Positions 1-12,246 of a stretch of 64,000 nt of DNA are shown here, piece after piece. The notes beneath the pieces are model-generated. The model searched no databases, was not told where the DNA came from, and saw only the letters and a list, made by a program, of their open reading frames with translations. The stretch is from Hippasteria phrygiana (Eukaryota > Echinodermata > Asteroidea > Valvatida > Goniasteridae), in NCBI GenBank assembly GCA_037893225.1, contig JAZGUH010000488.1:1054001-1118000 (forward strand), written 5' to 3'. Each line of letters opens with the position of its first letter. The first letter of the stretch is position 1. A program made the position numbers and the translations under genes.

Positions 1-1616
1 AATTCAAAGGCGATCTGACCTGCGACGTCACTCCTAAACCAAATGTTATACATAACATGATGCGTGCGCATACCGCCGGGCACATTTTAGTGTACATGTT
101 TTGGCTAACATCGACTTAAAAACACCTGAATTACCTTAACAGTATAATAGATATGCATATTAGTACGCAAACAATTATCGCGCCTTATAGCGACCAAGGT
201 TCAGAAGATAATGAAGCATTCACAACACGAAATAACAAAGAACGGGACTTTCCGATGGAAATTCCCAGTTCATAATCATATTGCAATATCAGGCTAATGA
301 GCTAAAGTCTAGTAGAAAAGTGTGCGACATCGCAACGTTTTGTGCAGGAGGTGTGCAGCATTTCAGTGGCCTAACGAGGACATTATGGGCATGAGTACTC
401 ACTCAATACCGAAATGCACTGGAACCTCTCAAAACCTGAAATCGCCGACTTTCTGCAAATTTGATGGGGACAAATTGGCATCGTATACTTAATTCAATGG
501 TACACATGGAATGAAATTGTTTATCATGAGCCACAGTTTTGATTGTTCAATTTTGGGAAGGGGTTGTTTTTATGGTCCTTTTTTCTTTTGAGTGGAAATA
601 ATGTGAAACGTTATTGTGATTTTTGTAGCTGTAATACTTTTACATTTGGCGCATCAAGATTGCACCTTTTCTTATGTTATTAAAGAAACAATATAATTTT
701 GATGACGTCACAAATGACTCATTTTGTTGCATATTAGAAAAGGAATTTTGAAAATACCTTTTGTTTCGGGAGATATCTTGAAAAGAATGCTTGTCGCGAG
801 ATGTGGATTTATCCGTTAGTCTGGCCGTGGAGTTGTTTGGCTGGTTTCCTGCGCATGATGTTTCAGGCGTTGGCTGGTACCTGCGGCCCTCTGCGCCCGA
901 CTATAAAAGCGCATGTCACTGGCTTTTTGCCTCTAATTCTGCTCGCGGCTGGCGTGGAGTGAGCAGCATGCTTCGGGCGTGTGCTGCTCCTTGCACTACG
1001 GCAAATGTGTGCTGGCTATGCCACCATTTAGAGCTTTACCGGCTTAATTCCCGTAGATGGACCGCACGGAGCCTGTCTAATATTACGCCATAAATTTAAA
1101 GTCCATGAACACCTTATGCACAGGCTTTACCCGTGGTGGGTTCTAAGGGTACAGTGTAGCGAATTATCCTCCCATATCAAGAGGCTAGGGCTAACACAAA
1201 CAACAATAACAATCTGTCAAAAAGAAAAACAAGTTATACTTGCTAAATAGTGGGCATCAAAAACAGACAAAACATTAGAAAATATTAGTTCTTAAACCCT
1301 CAAGAAACAAATGGAAGGAAAATAGAAATAAAGTGATTCCAACAATTACGTCAAATTTTAACGGGCTTCTGTGATTCAGTTCTGTGATGTTCTAATCATA
1401 TGGTATCCGAAAGGTTTCTCGTAACAAGCAGAAAATCAAATGATATCCGAAAAATTCTCATAAAAAAGCACGATTTGATCCCCTATTATTGCGGACCATG
1501 CGAGGAAATTTGGCACCTAAGCGTGTCGTACTTTGTTAAACTTGAATAAACGATTATAGTTAAGGAAGATTGTGGAACGTTATGCGCGGTTACCACGGAA
1601 ATCAGGACAACGCCTT
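1..1616. other. intergenic DNA, no gene seen
   Basis: AT-rich sequence with no open frame that resembles a protein and no convincing exon. A stretch near 660-760 resembles repeats at about 9030-9110 and 9485-9590 (shared TTTGATGACG followed by CACAAATGAC), so part of it is an old interspersed repeat. Confidence 0.6.
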
Positions 1617-1628
1617 GAAAAAGACAAA

Positions 1629-1807
1629 AGAAAAAGACTATAGAAAAAGACTATAGAAAAAGACTATAGAAAAAGACTATAGAAAAAGACTATAGAAAAA
1701 GACTATAGAAAAAGACTATAGAAAAAGACTATTATAGAAAAAGACTATTGTAGAAAAAGACTATTGTAGAAAAAGACTATAGAAAAAGACTATAGAAAAA
1801 GACTATA
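1629..1807. repeat. 13-bp tandem repeat (microsatellite/minisatellite)
   Basis: About 13 head-to-tail copies of the unit AGAAAAAGACTAT. Three or so central copies have an extra ATT or TTG insertion. Strong purine/pyrimidine strand asymmetry. No coding potential. Confidence 0.95.
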
Positions 1808-2562
1808 ATTCGACTCCTTTTAATAAACAGTATCTTACATGAAACAAAACGGTTTCATGCCCTTTCCAGAATCCTCATGTATATTCCACTGTTTTGATTT
1901 AAATGTGAAAATGCTTCTATTTAACACACAAATAAGTCACAATCACGAAACCTTCGAATCAGAGAGACAAAAGTACGATAAATGAAATTGTTATAGAAGA
2001 CTCCTAAATGTATCTCTGGCTGACGTCATAGTGACGCCATGAAAAATGTAACTTCAACATGCACAACTTTGCCACCCAAGAAACACTTTGCAATAAAAAT
2101 AACCGATGTATAGCTGGTTTCATTCTTGAAATATGGTATGCACAGAATTGACTAATTAAATATTTATGACGCCATAACGTTAAAACCACCACCGTTATGA
2201 TGACGTCATTGTAATATGCGCACATCTTTGAATAAAGATAAATGTATGTTGTAAGTGTCCATCTGCTTGAAGGAAGTTGAGGTTGAAAAGAAGCGATTAG
2301 AAAGATCATGTATAATTGTAATGCCTTCCAGGATAGAAACTTCTGAAGAACTAAAAAAGAAAATCTTAACTAAAATAAAAGTTGTTCCCAATTGCATCGG
2401 GAACAGCTAGATAGATGTCTGTCTGTTATTCTCAGACTGAAAATGAATGACAGCACACACACAATGTATTTGTTTGTAACTATGCCACAGCATTTGTATT
2501 TTTCCAAAATATTGCCAGATACCAGAGTTTTTATGGGCAAACTGGCAAAGACAAAAATGCAT
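1808..2562. other. intergenic DNA with repeat relic
   Basis: No gene seen. Around 2200-2430 (CATCTTTGAATAAAG, GAGGTTGAAAAG, GCGATTAGAAA) the sequence is clearly related to 9165-9330, so both belong to one old dispersed repeat. TGACGTCA-type palindromes occur at 2020-2040 and near 2205. Confidence 0.5.
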
Positions 2563-2564
2563 TT

Positions 2565-2830
2565 ACATGGGGCACACCAGACCCCCTGGGCTCACCAGTC
2601 CCAGCCATGAAATAGAGCACACCAGACCCACCATATGGCACGCCAGACCATCACAGTTAGGGCACACCAGACCCTGATACATGTCAATATGGCACACCAG
2701 ACCATCACAGTTAGGGCACACCAGACCCTGATACATGTCAATATGGCACACCAGACCACCATAGTCAGGGCACACTAGACCCTGAAAACTAGGGCACACT
2801 AGACCCTGCTAACTAGGGCACACCAGACCC
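2565..2830. repeat. minisatellite built on GGCACACCAGACC
   Basis: About ten copies of the core GGCACACCAGACC (or GGCACACTAGACC) alternate with short spacers. Two larger ~54-bp units containing CATCACAGTTAGG and CTGATACATGTCAATAT are repeated nearly exactly. The open frame on the minus strand is an artefact of the repeat. Confidence 0.93.
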
Positions 2831-5137
2831 TGTTAGTTACATAGTTGATGTAACACCAGAACTAGCCAGAACATGTACACAAAATTTGCAAAACCATGCC
2901 ACACAAATTATCAAAGGCCAACATTCATTTTAACACCAATTAGGAAATCTGTAATAAAAACACCGATATGAACTATTAAAACATCCAGGCACAGGATGTT
3001 CCCCCGCTTAATGCTATGAGCTACGGGAGGAATGGCCCCTGATGAACCTCCAGGGAGTCATGAGAGTGCCTGTCACAAAACTTGAAATTACTGTCATAGT
3101 TCTTACATTTTATGTTAGGGCAATTATAAATGACGAAATAAATTGATCGAATACATTTATGGGCCATTCTGATAGAGCATTGAGAAAACTTTTAACCTGT
3201 GTCTGTCGAATTCCCGCAAAAAAAAGCCTTAATATATGACAATTCAAAGATACCCTTGTAGTTAAGAATCGGTAGTGAAATACAATAAAATATACATGTA
3301 CATAGGACAAGAAATTTCCCCCAACTGAACTGATGGGAGGAATAACGGCTCCAGGAGAACATCCAGGAAACCAGCAGAGCATAAAGTAAAATTAAATATT
3401 AACTGTCGTGATATAAAAGCAGCAATTGAAAATACATCTTCCCACAAAGTACTTCGCAATTGGCGGAGACGGGGTGGAGGTGGGTATTTGAAAAGTTCAA
3501 CTAATGGTTGTACACTCTATAAAGTGCTGTGACAATTTGAACTTAAGTTGCACTTCCTATTACCACCCAACCATCCACCAAAATAAGAAGCTGCCCATTG
3601 GCTAAAAGTTTGATCCTACAAAACTCTCTAATGTGATTGGCTGACATGGTTATGAATATTTAGCACTGAATCATGAGTTTTTCACAAAATTTGTAATGGC
3701 ATTTTTGAACCACGAATTGTCTCTAAATTCTATACCTCCTACAGGGAAATAAAGCTGCTAAAAAGAACTACATAGACATGTATAGTTTTCCATCCTAGAA
3801 GTTAATCCTGTGCCAGAATCCTCTGTCTTCATCCAAATTTGCAGTGCCCCATTGGATAAATTTGTTTAACCTTCACACACCTATGTCTGCACAGCTTACT
3901 GTTTGCCAGTTTGTTACATTACATCAGATTAATCCACAAAGTACAGATACAAGGGTTTTTCCAGATCACAAAGTGCAATGTCCCCCTTTTTTGTGAAGTA
4001 TGATTTCACACACCCATCACCATGCATCCAGCACTGCCAAAAGCTGTGAATATTCATGAAAAAGTTTGCCACCTCAGCAGCTGATTGGCTGCTTGCGATG
4101 AGCTTAGGATCCTGTGTTGACACAAAATTGGCAATAGCATTTGTGCAGTAAATACACACATGTATATCTGTATGCAGCCAACAGTACATGCCGTATGACA
4201 TCAGTAGTGCAGATGAGAGTTGTGGCACAATACCAGGTAATCCAAGTCTAATAAAACAACAAACTTATGAATTCTGAGAATAAAGCATTTGATCACTTAA
4301 ATTATAAAATGTCTTTACAGAAAACACGGTTTTTCCGCACTTTTGCACAAAATTATCATGACGTAGTAAACGCAAAAAAATGATATAGGCGTCACAAAAA
4401 TTCAAGGGCATAGCATGGGTTTTAGTTGCGTGCACGGAATGCAAGTATCCCTGTGTGTACGTGTACAATATGTTTAAGGAAATTGGGTGAAACTTCAGAA
4501 ATCGACCTAAAAGCACATGATGAAAAAGCACACTATGTACATAACATACGGTGTATATGTATCCCGTGATTGGATAGTGTACAATACAGACAAAAGAGAT
4601 CAAGTTCTGTGAATTACCGTGCAGAAATCTTCTTTCTCTATTGATTTTGTTTGGCCTAATTATTCATCGAAACTTTTGACAATCGGAACACCGCGATTGC
4701 GCCGCGCTTGCTGTGACCAAAGTTCATGAAGTTACTGTATGAAGCGCGCTGAATAATAAATTACTTATTCAATACAAAATCATGTTTGTTTTGCGTCTCA
4801 ATTTTGTGTTATTGAGAGAAATTATTACCATTTTCTGGTGGCGCTGTTGAGAAATGAAAAAAAAACATGATGTGGTACCGTAGAAAGCCGCGCGCGATGT
4901 TATGTGCATGTGTACGTGTCGCATTGTTGCATGCTCACTGGTAATACGTCAGAAATGAATATTCATTAGATGGAAATGAGCTTTGACGTCACGCTCCTTT
5001 TCACGAAACTGGGATAGACTCGCGGAAAGAAAGGCAAAACAAACCCCGCTTTTTTAAAACAAAAAACGGCATCAAAGATAATGATATTCACAAGTATCTG
5101 TTTCATTTGATATGACTCTTCTTAATTAAATCGAAAC
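2831..5137. other. intergenic DNA with possible minus-strand exons
   Basis: Nothing firmly assignable. Two short segments (3000-3070 and 3310-3380, read on the minus strand) resemble each other around CCTGGA..GTTC..GG.GCC.TT..TTCCTCCC, so they are either a duplicated exon or a repeat. A minus-strand frame at 3950-4230 is open after a ttattag-type acceptor and could be an exon of a membrane protein, but there is no supporting motif. Confidence 0.35.
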
Positions 5138-8100
5138 CTAAGAGAAGTTGAATCGTTGGAGTTGCTCTTTAAACATGTTAAATCTATATGGCAGGCCAAC
5201 ACAAGACTGTTCAAAATGTGAAACGTTAGATAGGATGGCATAAATTTCATTACATATATTGAAGGTGTCTTTAGTATCCCAGGGACCATAGAAGAACTGC
5301 ATGGCAAGTACATGTACATGTAGCACGGTGAAACAGTCCATCACAAGTAAGGTCTTTTCCCTCTTTTTATTATTCAATGACAACGGCGGCGGAACCGGGG
5401 TCCAAAGGGGGGATTTGGCAACCCCCCCCCCCCCCCTTACAGGCAGTTCCGTATAAAGAAAAACAGAAAATGGTAGCAGCCAGCCGACACCGGCGCTAAT
5501 TTTGACCCCCTCCAATTTGAAAAGTGTTCTGGCGCCGTTGTTCAATGAGCACAGGCATGCAACTTGGAATTTAAAAAAACGAGGAAATTCCAATCTTGGC
5601 AAGATTTTGTACAGTGTTTTTCAATTATTAATGGCATAGGTGGGAATCAGCTGATCCGAGCAGCACTGTACATTTGGTTTGTCTAAACGTTTGTGAATAA
5701 CACATGCGGTTGGTATTTTAGGTCATACCTACTTGATTTTTAGTGTAGATGCTTAACCATCTGGTGTTCTATACTTAATACATAAATATTTCTATGTGCA
5801 GCTATCAATGAAAAGTTAAAGATTCTTACTAGTCGATGGTCTATAAATGACTTGATGGCGCCATCCCCATTACTCCTGGTGTTCTTCCCTTTTACACCAG
5901 TTGGCAATATGCAGGGCAAAACAAACACTGCCAGGTTTTTGCGACCATCCTCTTCAAAAGAATTAGAAAACTAATGTTAGTGCTACTTTTCATGTAGTGT
6001 TTGTACATTCCATATGCAACAATTCCAAATGCAACCCAACCTTCATTACATGGCATGCATGAGTATTGAATTTGTCAGTGCCATATGATGAGCCAATTGT
6101 GGATAAAACAATACTTCCAATGAACTTGATTTTCAATACAGCACAAAGATTCTGTATTGCACTCCAAAATTACCAATAACATCAGCTTTGAGCATTGTTT
6201 AAAAAATATTGAGCGATTAGATGCACGATACATTTTTGTACCATGATTATCAAAAAGGGACTTCTTATGTTAGCCTAGAAAAATACCGTTTGAGTGAAAA
6301 ATACATGTACAAATGCAGAGCTGCAAATATAAATATAACTACGGCTTGGTGAGGATGTTGTGCAATGCTGGTTTTATATTGCAGGATTTTCTGGCCAATT
6401 AAATTACATGTATACACCGATCAAAAAAGGCGACATTACCTCCTGTTACCACCTGTTGAAATGTTCAAATACTGTTGCTAGTTAATGTTTACTGGCATAA
6501 AAGATTCAAATCCACAAAGTCAAATAAATAGAAAAGGTACATCATTACATGTACCTCATCTTCTTTGAAAGTCTTCAGGCTGGAAACATCACGCGGGGAC
6601 CTACGTGTGGTATCAGCTCTAAGCGACTCTAGTCTGCACACAGATCAAGAAGCATGAATGAATCCTTGTCCTCCATATTTTCTGTAGAAATAAGACAACA
6701 ATTACAACAAATTCAGGTGGTTTTACAACTCATTAAAACAATTTAGACAAGAGAAACATTAAACTGTTAACACAAACCTGTGGAAATTTGAGATGCATGT
6801 ATTTTCAAAGGCCGAGGATAATCACATGACCTCTGAAATTAAACACTGAATGACCCACAGACCCAGTATAGATTCCTATTATTAGAACAGAAATTATTAT
6901 TGGCCCGACGGCGGGGTCAATCAGGTTGGAAATGGTTCTTATTGGCCCCACCGTAGAGCGAAAAGGGGAAAATGTCTAACTTTAATATTGGCTTCGCCAA
7001 TTAAGGGGTGAATATATCTAGTGTCATTTTTAAAAGGAAACTTTCTTGTTTAGAATGCTACTACATTATGTATTAAAAAGGTCAAAAGGCATGCCATTGT
7101 TGAAAGGAAAAAGGAGCAATGCTTGTGCCCTTATCCTTCCCACAATGACTGTCTAGCACTTGCAATATGGCTTATTGAGTCCACTGGCAAAACACCCCAA
7201 ACGTGCAAAAAAATAGAAAATTACGAAAACAATGACCAACAACAAAGAAGTTTAGTCTTAGATTACAAACCTCACTGTAGCAATGTAGGGCCTAGTGTTC
7301 TACTGCCACACTGGCATATGTCGGGGGGGGGGGGGGGGGGGGGCAAGGCAAAATTAAATAGTTTAACTTTGGAATGTTGACATGGTGAAATGCATTTGCA
7401 TGAACACATGACAGACTGAGAAATCATATTTTTTTGCAATGGCAATGTTCAAGGTTTTTTATAGCACAGAATTTATAAACGTTAACATTTTGGCGTTGTG
7501 ATACTAACGTTACAATCCTAAATGACTTCACTGCAACTATACTGTCCACAGAATGTAAACAAATTAGGGAAGAAAACCCATAAAAATACAGCCAAACGTG
7601 AGCGAAAACTGCATCACACACGTTTTGGGGACTGTAAATGATACCTATTAGACCACCCGTAACTGATGAACATTACACACAAAATTCGGGGCCAGGCTAA
7701 TTGCAGATTTCGCTGCTTCCCATAAACTCCTTTTCTTTTTACGCAGTCAAAGCAGGGAACCAGTGCATGCTACACGTAATAATCGGGCTGTCACAAATGA
7801 CAATACGTGCACCATTTATGATGTAGCATATTTGAAGGTCTACGTTTTTAGCCCTTTTGCACCCTTCGTAAGTTATAAAATGTATTTAAGTGAAGAATGT
7901 TTATACCTTCATCACAGCATGGAGGTATTAAAAAGGACCTCCATGATCACAGTTAAGACTGAATGAATGTGTAGAGATTACATTCACAGCGAGTTTTAGT
8001 ACGCCGCGGCATGGTCATGAAAATGGTTGATTTAAGACAGCTTCATCGTATGTAAACCATCAAATGTTTGACAAAAGTAACATAAACTCTTATCTGACGC

Positions 8101-8150
8101 TATCTTACCTTCAAAATTTCCAAGTAGCGTTCAAAGAATTCGGACATCAT
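5138..8150 (-). CDS. candidate host gene of unknown function (four exons seen)
   Basis: I do not recognise the family. Four minus-strand segments behave like exons of one gene. The first coding exon, 8150-8109, starts with two ATG codons (MMSEFFERYLEILK) and ends at a GTAAGATA donor in phase 0. Exon 6633-6555 (beginning LESLRADTTRRSPRDV) lies between a tgtgtgcag acceptor and a GTACATG donor. Exon 5949-5830 is exactly 40 codons, from a tttgaagag acceptor to a GTAAGAATC donor, and includes AVFVLPCILPTGVKGK. Exon 5296-5138 starts after tgccatgcag and ends in a TAG stop. The last three exons join in phase 0, which supports them. The first exon does not fit the phase of the 6633 exon, so at least one exon between 8.1 and 6.6 kb is missing from this model. 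No signal peptide or membrane segment is visible. The product could be a short intracellular protein. Confidence 0.42.
7322..7343 (+). repeat. poly-G tract
   Basis: About 21 consecutive G within the intron-sized space of the candidate minus-strand gene. A matching poly-C run occurs at 5420-5437. Such runs are prone to length error in assembly. Confidence 0.9.
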
Positions 8151-8230
8151 AGGGTGATCCTTTGACGGTTCGTGCCAGCATCGAAGTTTCAAAGTAAAAT
8201 GTTGGTACAAAAGTCGCGCGCAAGTGGATT

Positions 8231-8560
8231 GAGTGCGGAAAAGTACATGGTACCTGCGTTATTAAATAACTTAATTAGTATAACAATTTAATTTTAAACA
8301 AGTTTTTTAAAGACTGGCGGCACTATGCATGATACCATTAAACTATATTAATTTAGGAGTAGGCCTACAGACCTATTTATTTCATTTAGAATTACACAAA
8401 AATTACACGCAAATCACATTAAATACAAATTAATGTTACCATTGACATGTATTTTATCAAGTTAAATCATGATTACAGAAAATAGTTCTTAAATGAGGGG
8501 TAATTGCGACTGCTAACACCGTACCCTAGGCTAATTTTGACATAATGTACAGTTTACAAA
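8231..8560. other. intergenic DNA, no gene seen
   Basis: AT-rich sequence upstream of the candidate minus-strand gene. It may contain its promoter, but I see no TATA box or other element that I can place with confidence. Confidence 0.4.
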
Positions 8561-9010
8561 ATTTGACCCGGCAAAACGTCATCTTAATAGTGTGATCCGG
8601 CATAACCCGGAACTTGACGGGTTAATGATGCCTATATAACCTGGCATATCCGGGTCAATTATTCCGGAAACGATGACCTGGCATGAAATGACCTAAGCAG
8701 CACCTCCTGGTCAAAATTAACCCGAAAACAGGTAACTATGATTGACCCGGTATCTCAATCCGGGTCAAATTTAACCCGGAAACGGGTTAACGACGACCGG
8801 GCATAAAATGACTCGGCTCCTCCGGGTCAGAATTAACCCGGAAACAGGTTGACTATGGCTGACCCGGTACCTCCGGGTCAAATTTAACCCGGAAAAGGGT
8901 TAACAAAGTCTGACCTGGCACCAAGTCAAACACAATGACCCTTTTCCGGGTTGTGTTGACCCGAAATGGGTCAAAAAAATCTGACCCGGAGACCGGGTCA
9001 AAATTCTGAC
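8561..9010. repeat. palindromic GACCCGG/CCGGGTC repeat cluster (MITE-like)
   Basis: At least four diverged units of about 80-90 bp alternate TCCGGGTCA, TTAACCCGGAAA and GGGTTAAC motifs in both orientations, so the region folds into nested hairpins. The dense inverted GACCCGG motif, with no coding capacity, is typical of a degraded foldback DNA transposon. Confidence 0.8.
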
Positions 9011-9954
9011 CCTGGACTTTTTAGAGTGTACAATTGAACCTTGATTTGTGTTACAAAAATCCCATAAGTTTGATGACGCAACAAATGACCCAACTTGGTG
9101 CACATCTATACGAAAGCAATCACAAAAATCATTCTAAAATGTTATGATTATGTCATTGTAATATGCACACCTTTGAATTATGTGAATGTATGTGTGTCTA
9201 TCTGATTGAAGAAGGTTGAGGTTGAAAAGTAGCGATTAGAAATATCATGTATAATTGTGATATGGTTTCCTGAATAGAACATTCTGAAGAACTAAACAAA
9301 ATCGATTGAATCAGAACAGCTAAATAGGTTTCTTTCTGTTTTCAAAACATGCGGCTTTTCCGAACTTTTGCACAAAATGATCATGACGTCTTAAACACGC
9401 AAAAAGTCGTCAAAACGCAAAGCATAGCATGGGCTGTAAAACTTTCACATTTGACATCTATATATGGGACATGCTCTTTGTATCCATCAAGTTTGATTAC
9501 TATTGAACCTTGTTTTGTGTTATAGAAAACCCGTAATTTTGATGACGGCACAAATGACCCAACTTGGTGCACATCTATGTGTTAAGTAACCCCTTTTGTG
9601 GCGAGTCTTTTGTTGTGTAAACAATCGCGGTTGTCAGTGCATGTACATCACGCATAGTACGTAGCGCTAGCGTGGTCCATCAATCGCCATCTTTGCTAAT
9701 ACAGTAAAGCCTTCACGTGCGTCTTTCTGCTCTTGCCCTTACATTTAGTTAATTGTTCCGACATTTTTTTTCAAGGTCGATTGTCATGGGGAAAATTTGA
9801 TTTCGTTTCCTCCAGTTACAAAGGGACTAGTGTTTATTCGAAATACTGGCCAATTATAAGAAAATAGTAACAATGTTATTACAAATTATAGGGTATTCTC
9901 ATTGAAATTTGCTATCCTGACCTTTTAACCCCTCCCTTCCGAATAGTACGATAA
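9011..9954. other. old dispersed repeats, no gene
   Basis: Two related segments, 9025-9110 and 9480-9590, share TTGAACCTTG, TTTGATGACG and CCCAACTTGGTGCACATCTAT. The segment 9165-9330 matches the repeat near 2.2-2.4 kb. No protein-like open frame. Confidence 0.55.
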
Positions 9955-10230
9955 GTTGGTTATTTTAACTTATAAAAGTTAGTCCTACGTCTGAAATGAC
10001 CAACTAAAATTAGTCAGCAAGCCAGATAACTATATATTAGTCGACTATTAGTCATAAGTTAAAGAAAATTGGTCTTCTGATTAAATAACAAAAGTCTGAA
10101 ACGACTACGTCTGAAATGACCAACTAAAATTAGTCAGCAAGCCAGATAACTATATATTAGTCGACTATTAGTCATAAGTTAAAGAAAATTGGTCTTCTGA
10201 TTAAATAAAAAAACGTCTGAAACGACTAAA
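9955..10230. repeat. AGTCATAAGTTAG palindromic MITE, internally duplicated
   Basis: Two direct copies of about 114 bp (starting near 9990 and 10104) carry GTCTGAAATGACCAACTAAA, AGCCAGATAACTATATATTA and TCTTCTGATTAAATA. A better-preserved relative lies at 49444-49690. The motif TTAGTC and its complement GACTAA make the unit foldback. It abuts the left end of Polinton A. Confidence 0.85.
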
Positions 10231-10265
10231 CATAACAAAACAAAATATTCTCGTGACAGCGCCAT

Positions 10266-10435
10266 AGATCATATCGCAAATACCGCCTGGTTGAGACGTC
10301 ACAATGGTTACAAGGGATTGTGGGAAGGAAACGCGCACAGAAATTGCTCATGTTTCCTTCAGTAGTATGTGGGATGCCGATTCTATAACAATTCTTTAAT
10401 TTCAAAAATCTCTCCAATTTTGCTGTATAGATATA
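10266..10435 (+). repeat. left terminal inverted repeat of Polinton A
   Basis: The reverse complement aligns with 24643-24761 over its outer ~25 bases, a TTCCCACAATCCC block and an inner block TATATCTATACAGCA...GAATCGGCATC. About 45 extra bases in the left copy are an indel. Part of the inner end is duplicated at 10492-10522 (TTTTGCTGTATAGATATACA). Confidence 0.85.
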
Positions 10436-10650
10436 CAGAAATTTTTAGAAATTTTAAAATTCTAAAATCGTCTAAAAATCGTCTAAAAATTTCTCTAAAT
10501 TTTGCTGTATAGATATACACCAAAATTTGCAAAAAAATTAAAAAAATCAGAAAATAAAAAAGAGTTTTTTAGTTGTTTACACCCGTACTATTTTACGTTA
10601 TTAATTTCATTTTTTTTTTTTTTTAAATATTATATTACCATAATAAAAGA

Positions 10651-11051
10651 TGGAAATTCAACCTTTGATTCATGGATACAATAGATGGAACAAAATAACT
10701 TAAACAAAATATATCGATAAGTATAACTTATCTTTAGGAACACCAACAGGACGCGGTAATACGTATATCAGGCTAGATTATATATACGCTATAAAGAAAG
10801 AGCAAAACAAATTAAAACATTTGAGAGTTAAAACTAAAGAAAGTCTAGCGCAAATCTTGCGCGATAAAAATATCAAAGTCATTTCTACGGGTAGAAATGG
10901 TAAAGCGCTGAAAAAAGATTACATCGAGGCTATAAAAAGATTTAAATCTCCAAATAATTTTCGAGAATCAGACTTTCGAGAGACGAGAAGACTTGCGAAT
11001 AGTTATAGAAATTGGGAAATTGTACCAAATCTGTTTATCGACGATCCGTAA
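10651..11051 (+). pseudogene. hypothetical Polinton protein, small basic
   Basis: Unrecognised. The leader TTATATTACCATAATAAAA before 10651 closely matches that before 43706 in Polinton fragment C, so a gene start is expected here. A 76-codon open stretch at 10821-11051 is rich in Lys and Arg (RVKTKESLAQILRDKNIKVI). Its helix-turn-helix spacing with GRNGKALKKDYIEAIK faintly resembles a SAP-type DNA-binding helix-extension-helix, which is inference. The 10651 ATG frame closes after 17 codons, so frameshifts must be assumed if this is one gene. It immediately precedes the polymerase N-terminus and may even be its upstream part. Confidence 0.4.
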
Positions 11052-11079
11052 CAATTTTACAACACCCACGCGTCGATGA

Positions 11080-11842
11080 TCAGAAGCAAAATAACCGCTG
11101 AATTAAGAAAACTAAGAACGATGAAACTTCAGATCGCTATGAAAGTAAAGTATAAAAAAATAACGTAGGATGGTGAGACTGTAACATCGACGGCAACTCA
11201 TTTTAGTTATCAAAATCGCGTCTTAAACGAGAGCGATATAGAAACTACGCTCAGACAACAATTTGAAACGATACTGTCTGCGATAGATAAATACACGAAT
11301 GATATGAAGGAAGTGGTTGGACTATAGATAAAACACTTGCGTTTTACATCAACATAAATAGAGTTAACCCTTTGGTAGGCGCTTCTTACGTAAAACTATC
11401 AAAATTTATCGCTAGTAAACAAGCAACCGTCAACATCAAAAACGAAGATCAGGAGTGTATAAGATGGTGTTTAAGATGTAGACTTCCCCACACCGATACA
11501 TCAGATATCGAGAATAGAAAGACAAAACAATATACGTATAAACGTGTTTGGGCACGAAAAATGTATTATATCTATTATACCTCTCAAAAAAATTAACCGC
11601 TACAACTTGGGTTAATTTGTTGTTGTTTAAAGGTCATTATTGCTGGATAAATAACTTGCCTAGATTTTTGTCTTGCGTTACAAACAGTCAACATCGTAAA
11701 CATTTTTGCTTGAGATGTTTATCGCATTTTAATTCGCCAGAAAAGTTGGAATTACACGAGATAAATTGCAAAGGAATAGACTCACGCCCATCTAGAGTCG
11801 TATTGCCAAAACCGGACAAGAATATATTTAAGTTCAAAAATA
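11080..11842 (+). pseudogene. DNA polymerase B (protein-primed), N-terminal part
   Basis: N-terminal region of the Polinton replicative polymerase, in three frames. At 11365-11470 is the block LVGASYVKLSKFIASKQA followed by VNIKNEDQEC, which is conserved just before the first zinc site of this polymerase group. At 11605-11830 is a Cys/His cluster (QHRKHFCLRCLSHF, then LELHEINC) typical of the N-terminal zinc finger. Frameshifts near 11500 and 11590 break the frame. The coding sequence stops abruptly at the LINE insertion and resumes at about 16697. Polymerases of this kind copy linear DNA from a protein primer. Confidence 0.75.
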
Positions 11843-11865
11843 ATAATAATAATAATAATAATAAT

Positions 11866-12246
11866 GTATTTATTTATATTGCGCCAATTCCATACAATGT
11901 ACACTGGCGCATAATAAACATGAAACCAATAAAAAAAATCTATTAAAAGACATCAATTAAAAGCTCATTAGTAAAATACAGATGAATAGCAATTATATTA
12001 AAAGGACATGGAATAATCACTTAAACATTAAAATTGTTTACCATTAATAAATAATCTAATAAAAAGCAAAAAATGGACAACAAATATAGATTATTAGAAG
12101 AAAAAAAATTGGTAAAATACAGATAAATAACGAATTACATATAAATGATAAGAAAACAATTTAAATAACTAAATAACTAAACACAAATAGAAATGTAAAT
12201 TATAAACCAAAAATTTAATAAAAAGCTTGCTTAAAAAGGTGAGTCT
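11866..12246 (-). other. LINE 3' untranslated region
   Basis: AT-rich, non-coding segment between the reverse transcriptase C-terminus and the ATT microsatellite tail. No features besides A-rich stretches. Confidence 0.6.

Noticed and set aside
791..1093. 100-codon plus-strand ORF
   Set aside because: No family resemblance, no exon signals. Its composition fits chance in a locally GC-richer stretch.
2565..2830. CRISPR-like alternation of repeats and spacers
   Set aside because: The spacers themselves repeat and the unit length is irregular. The context is a eukaryotic genome with no cas genes, so it is a minisatellite.
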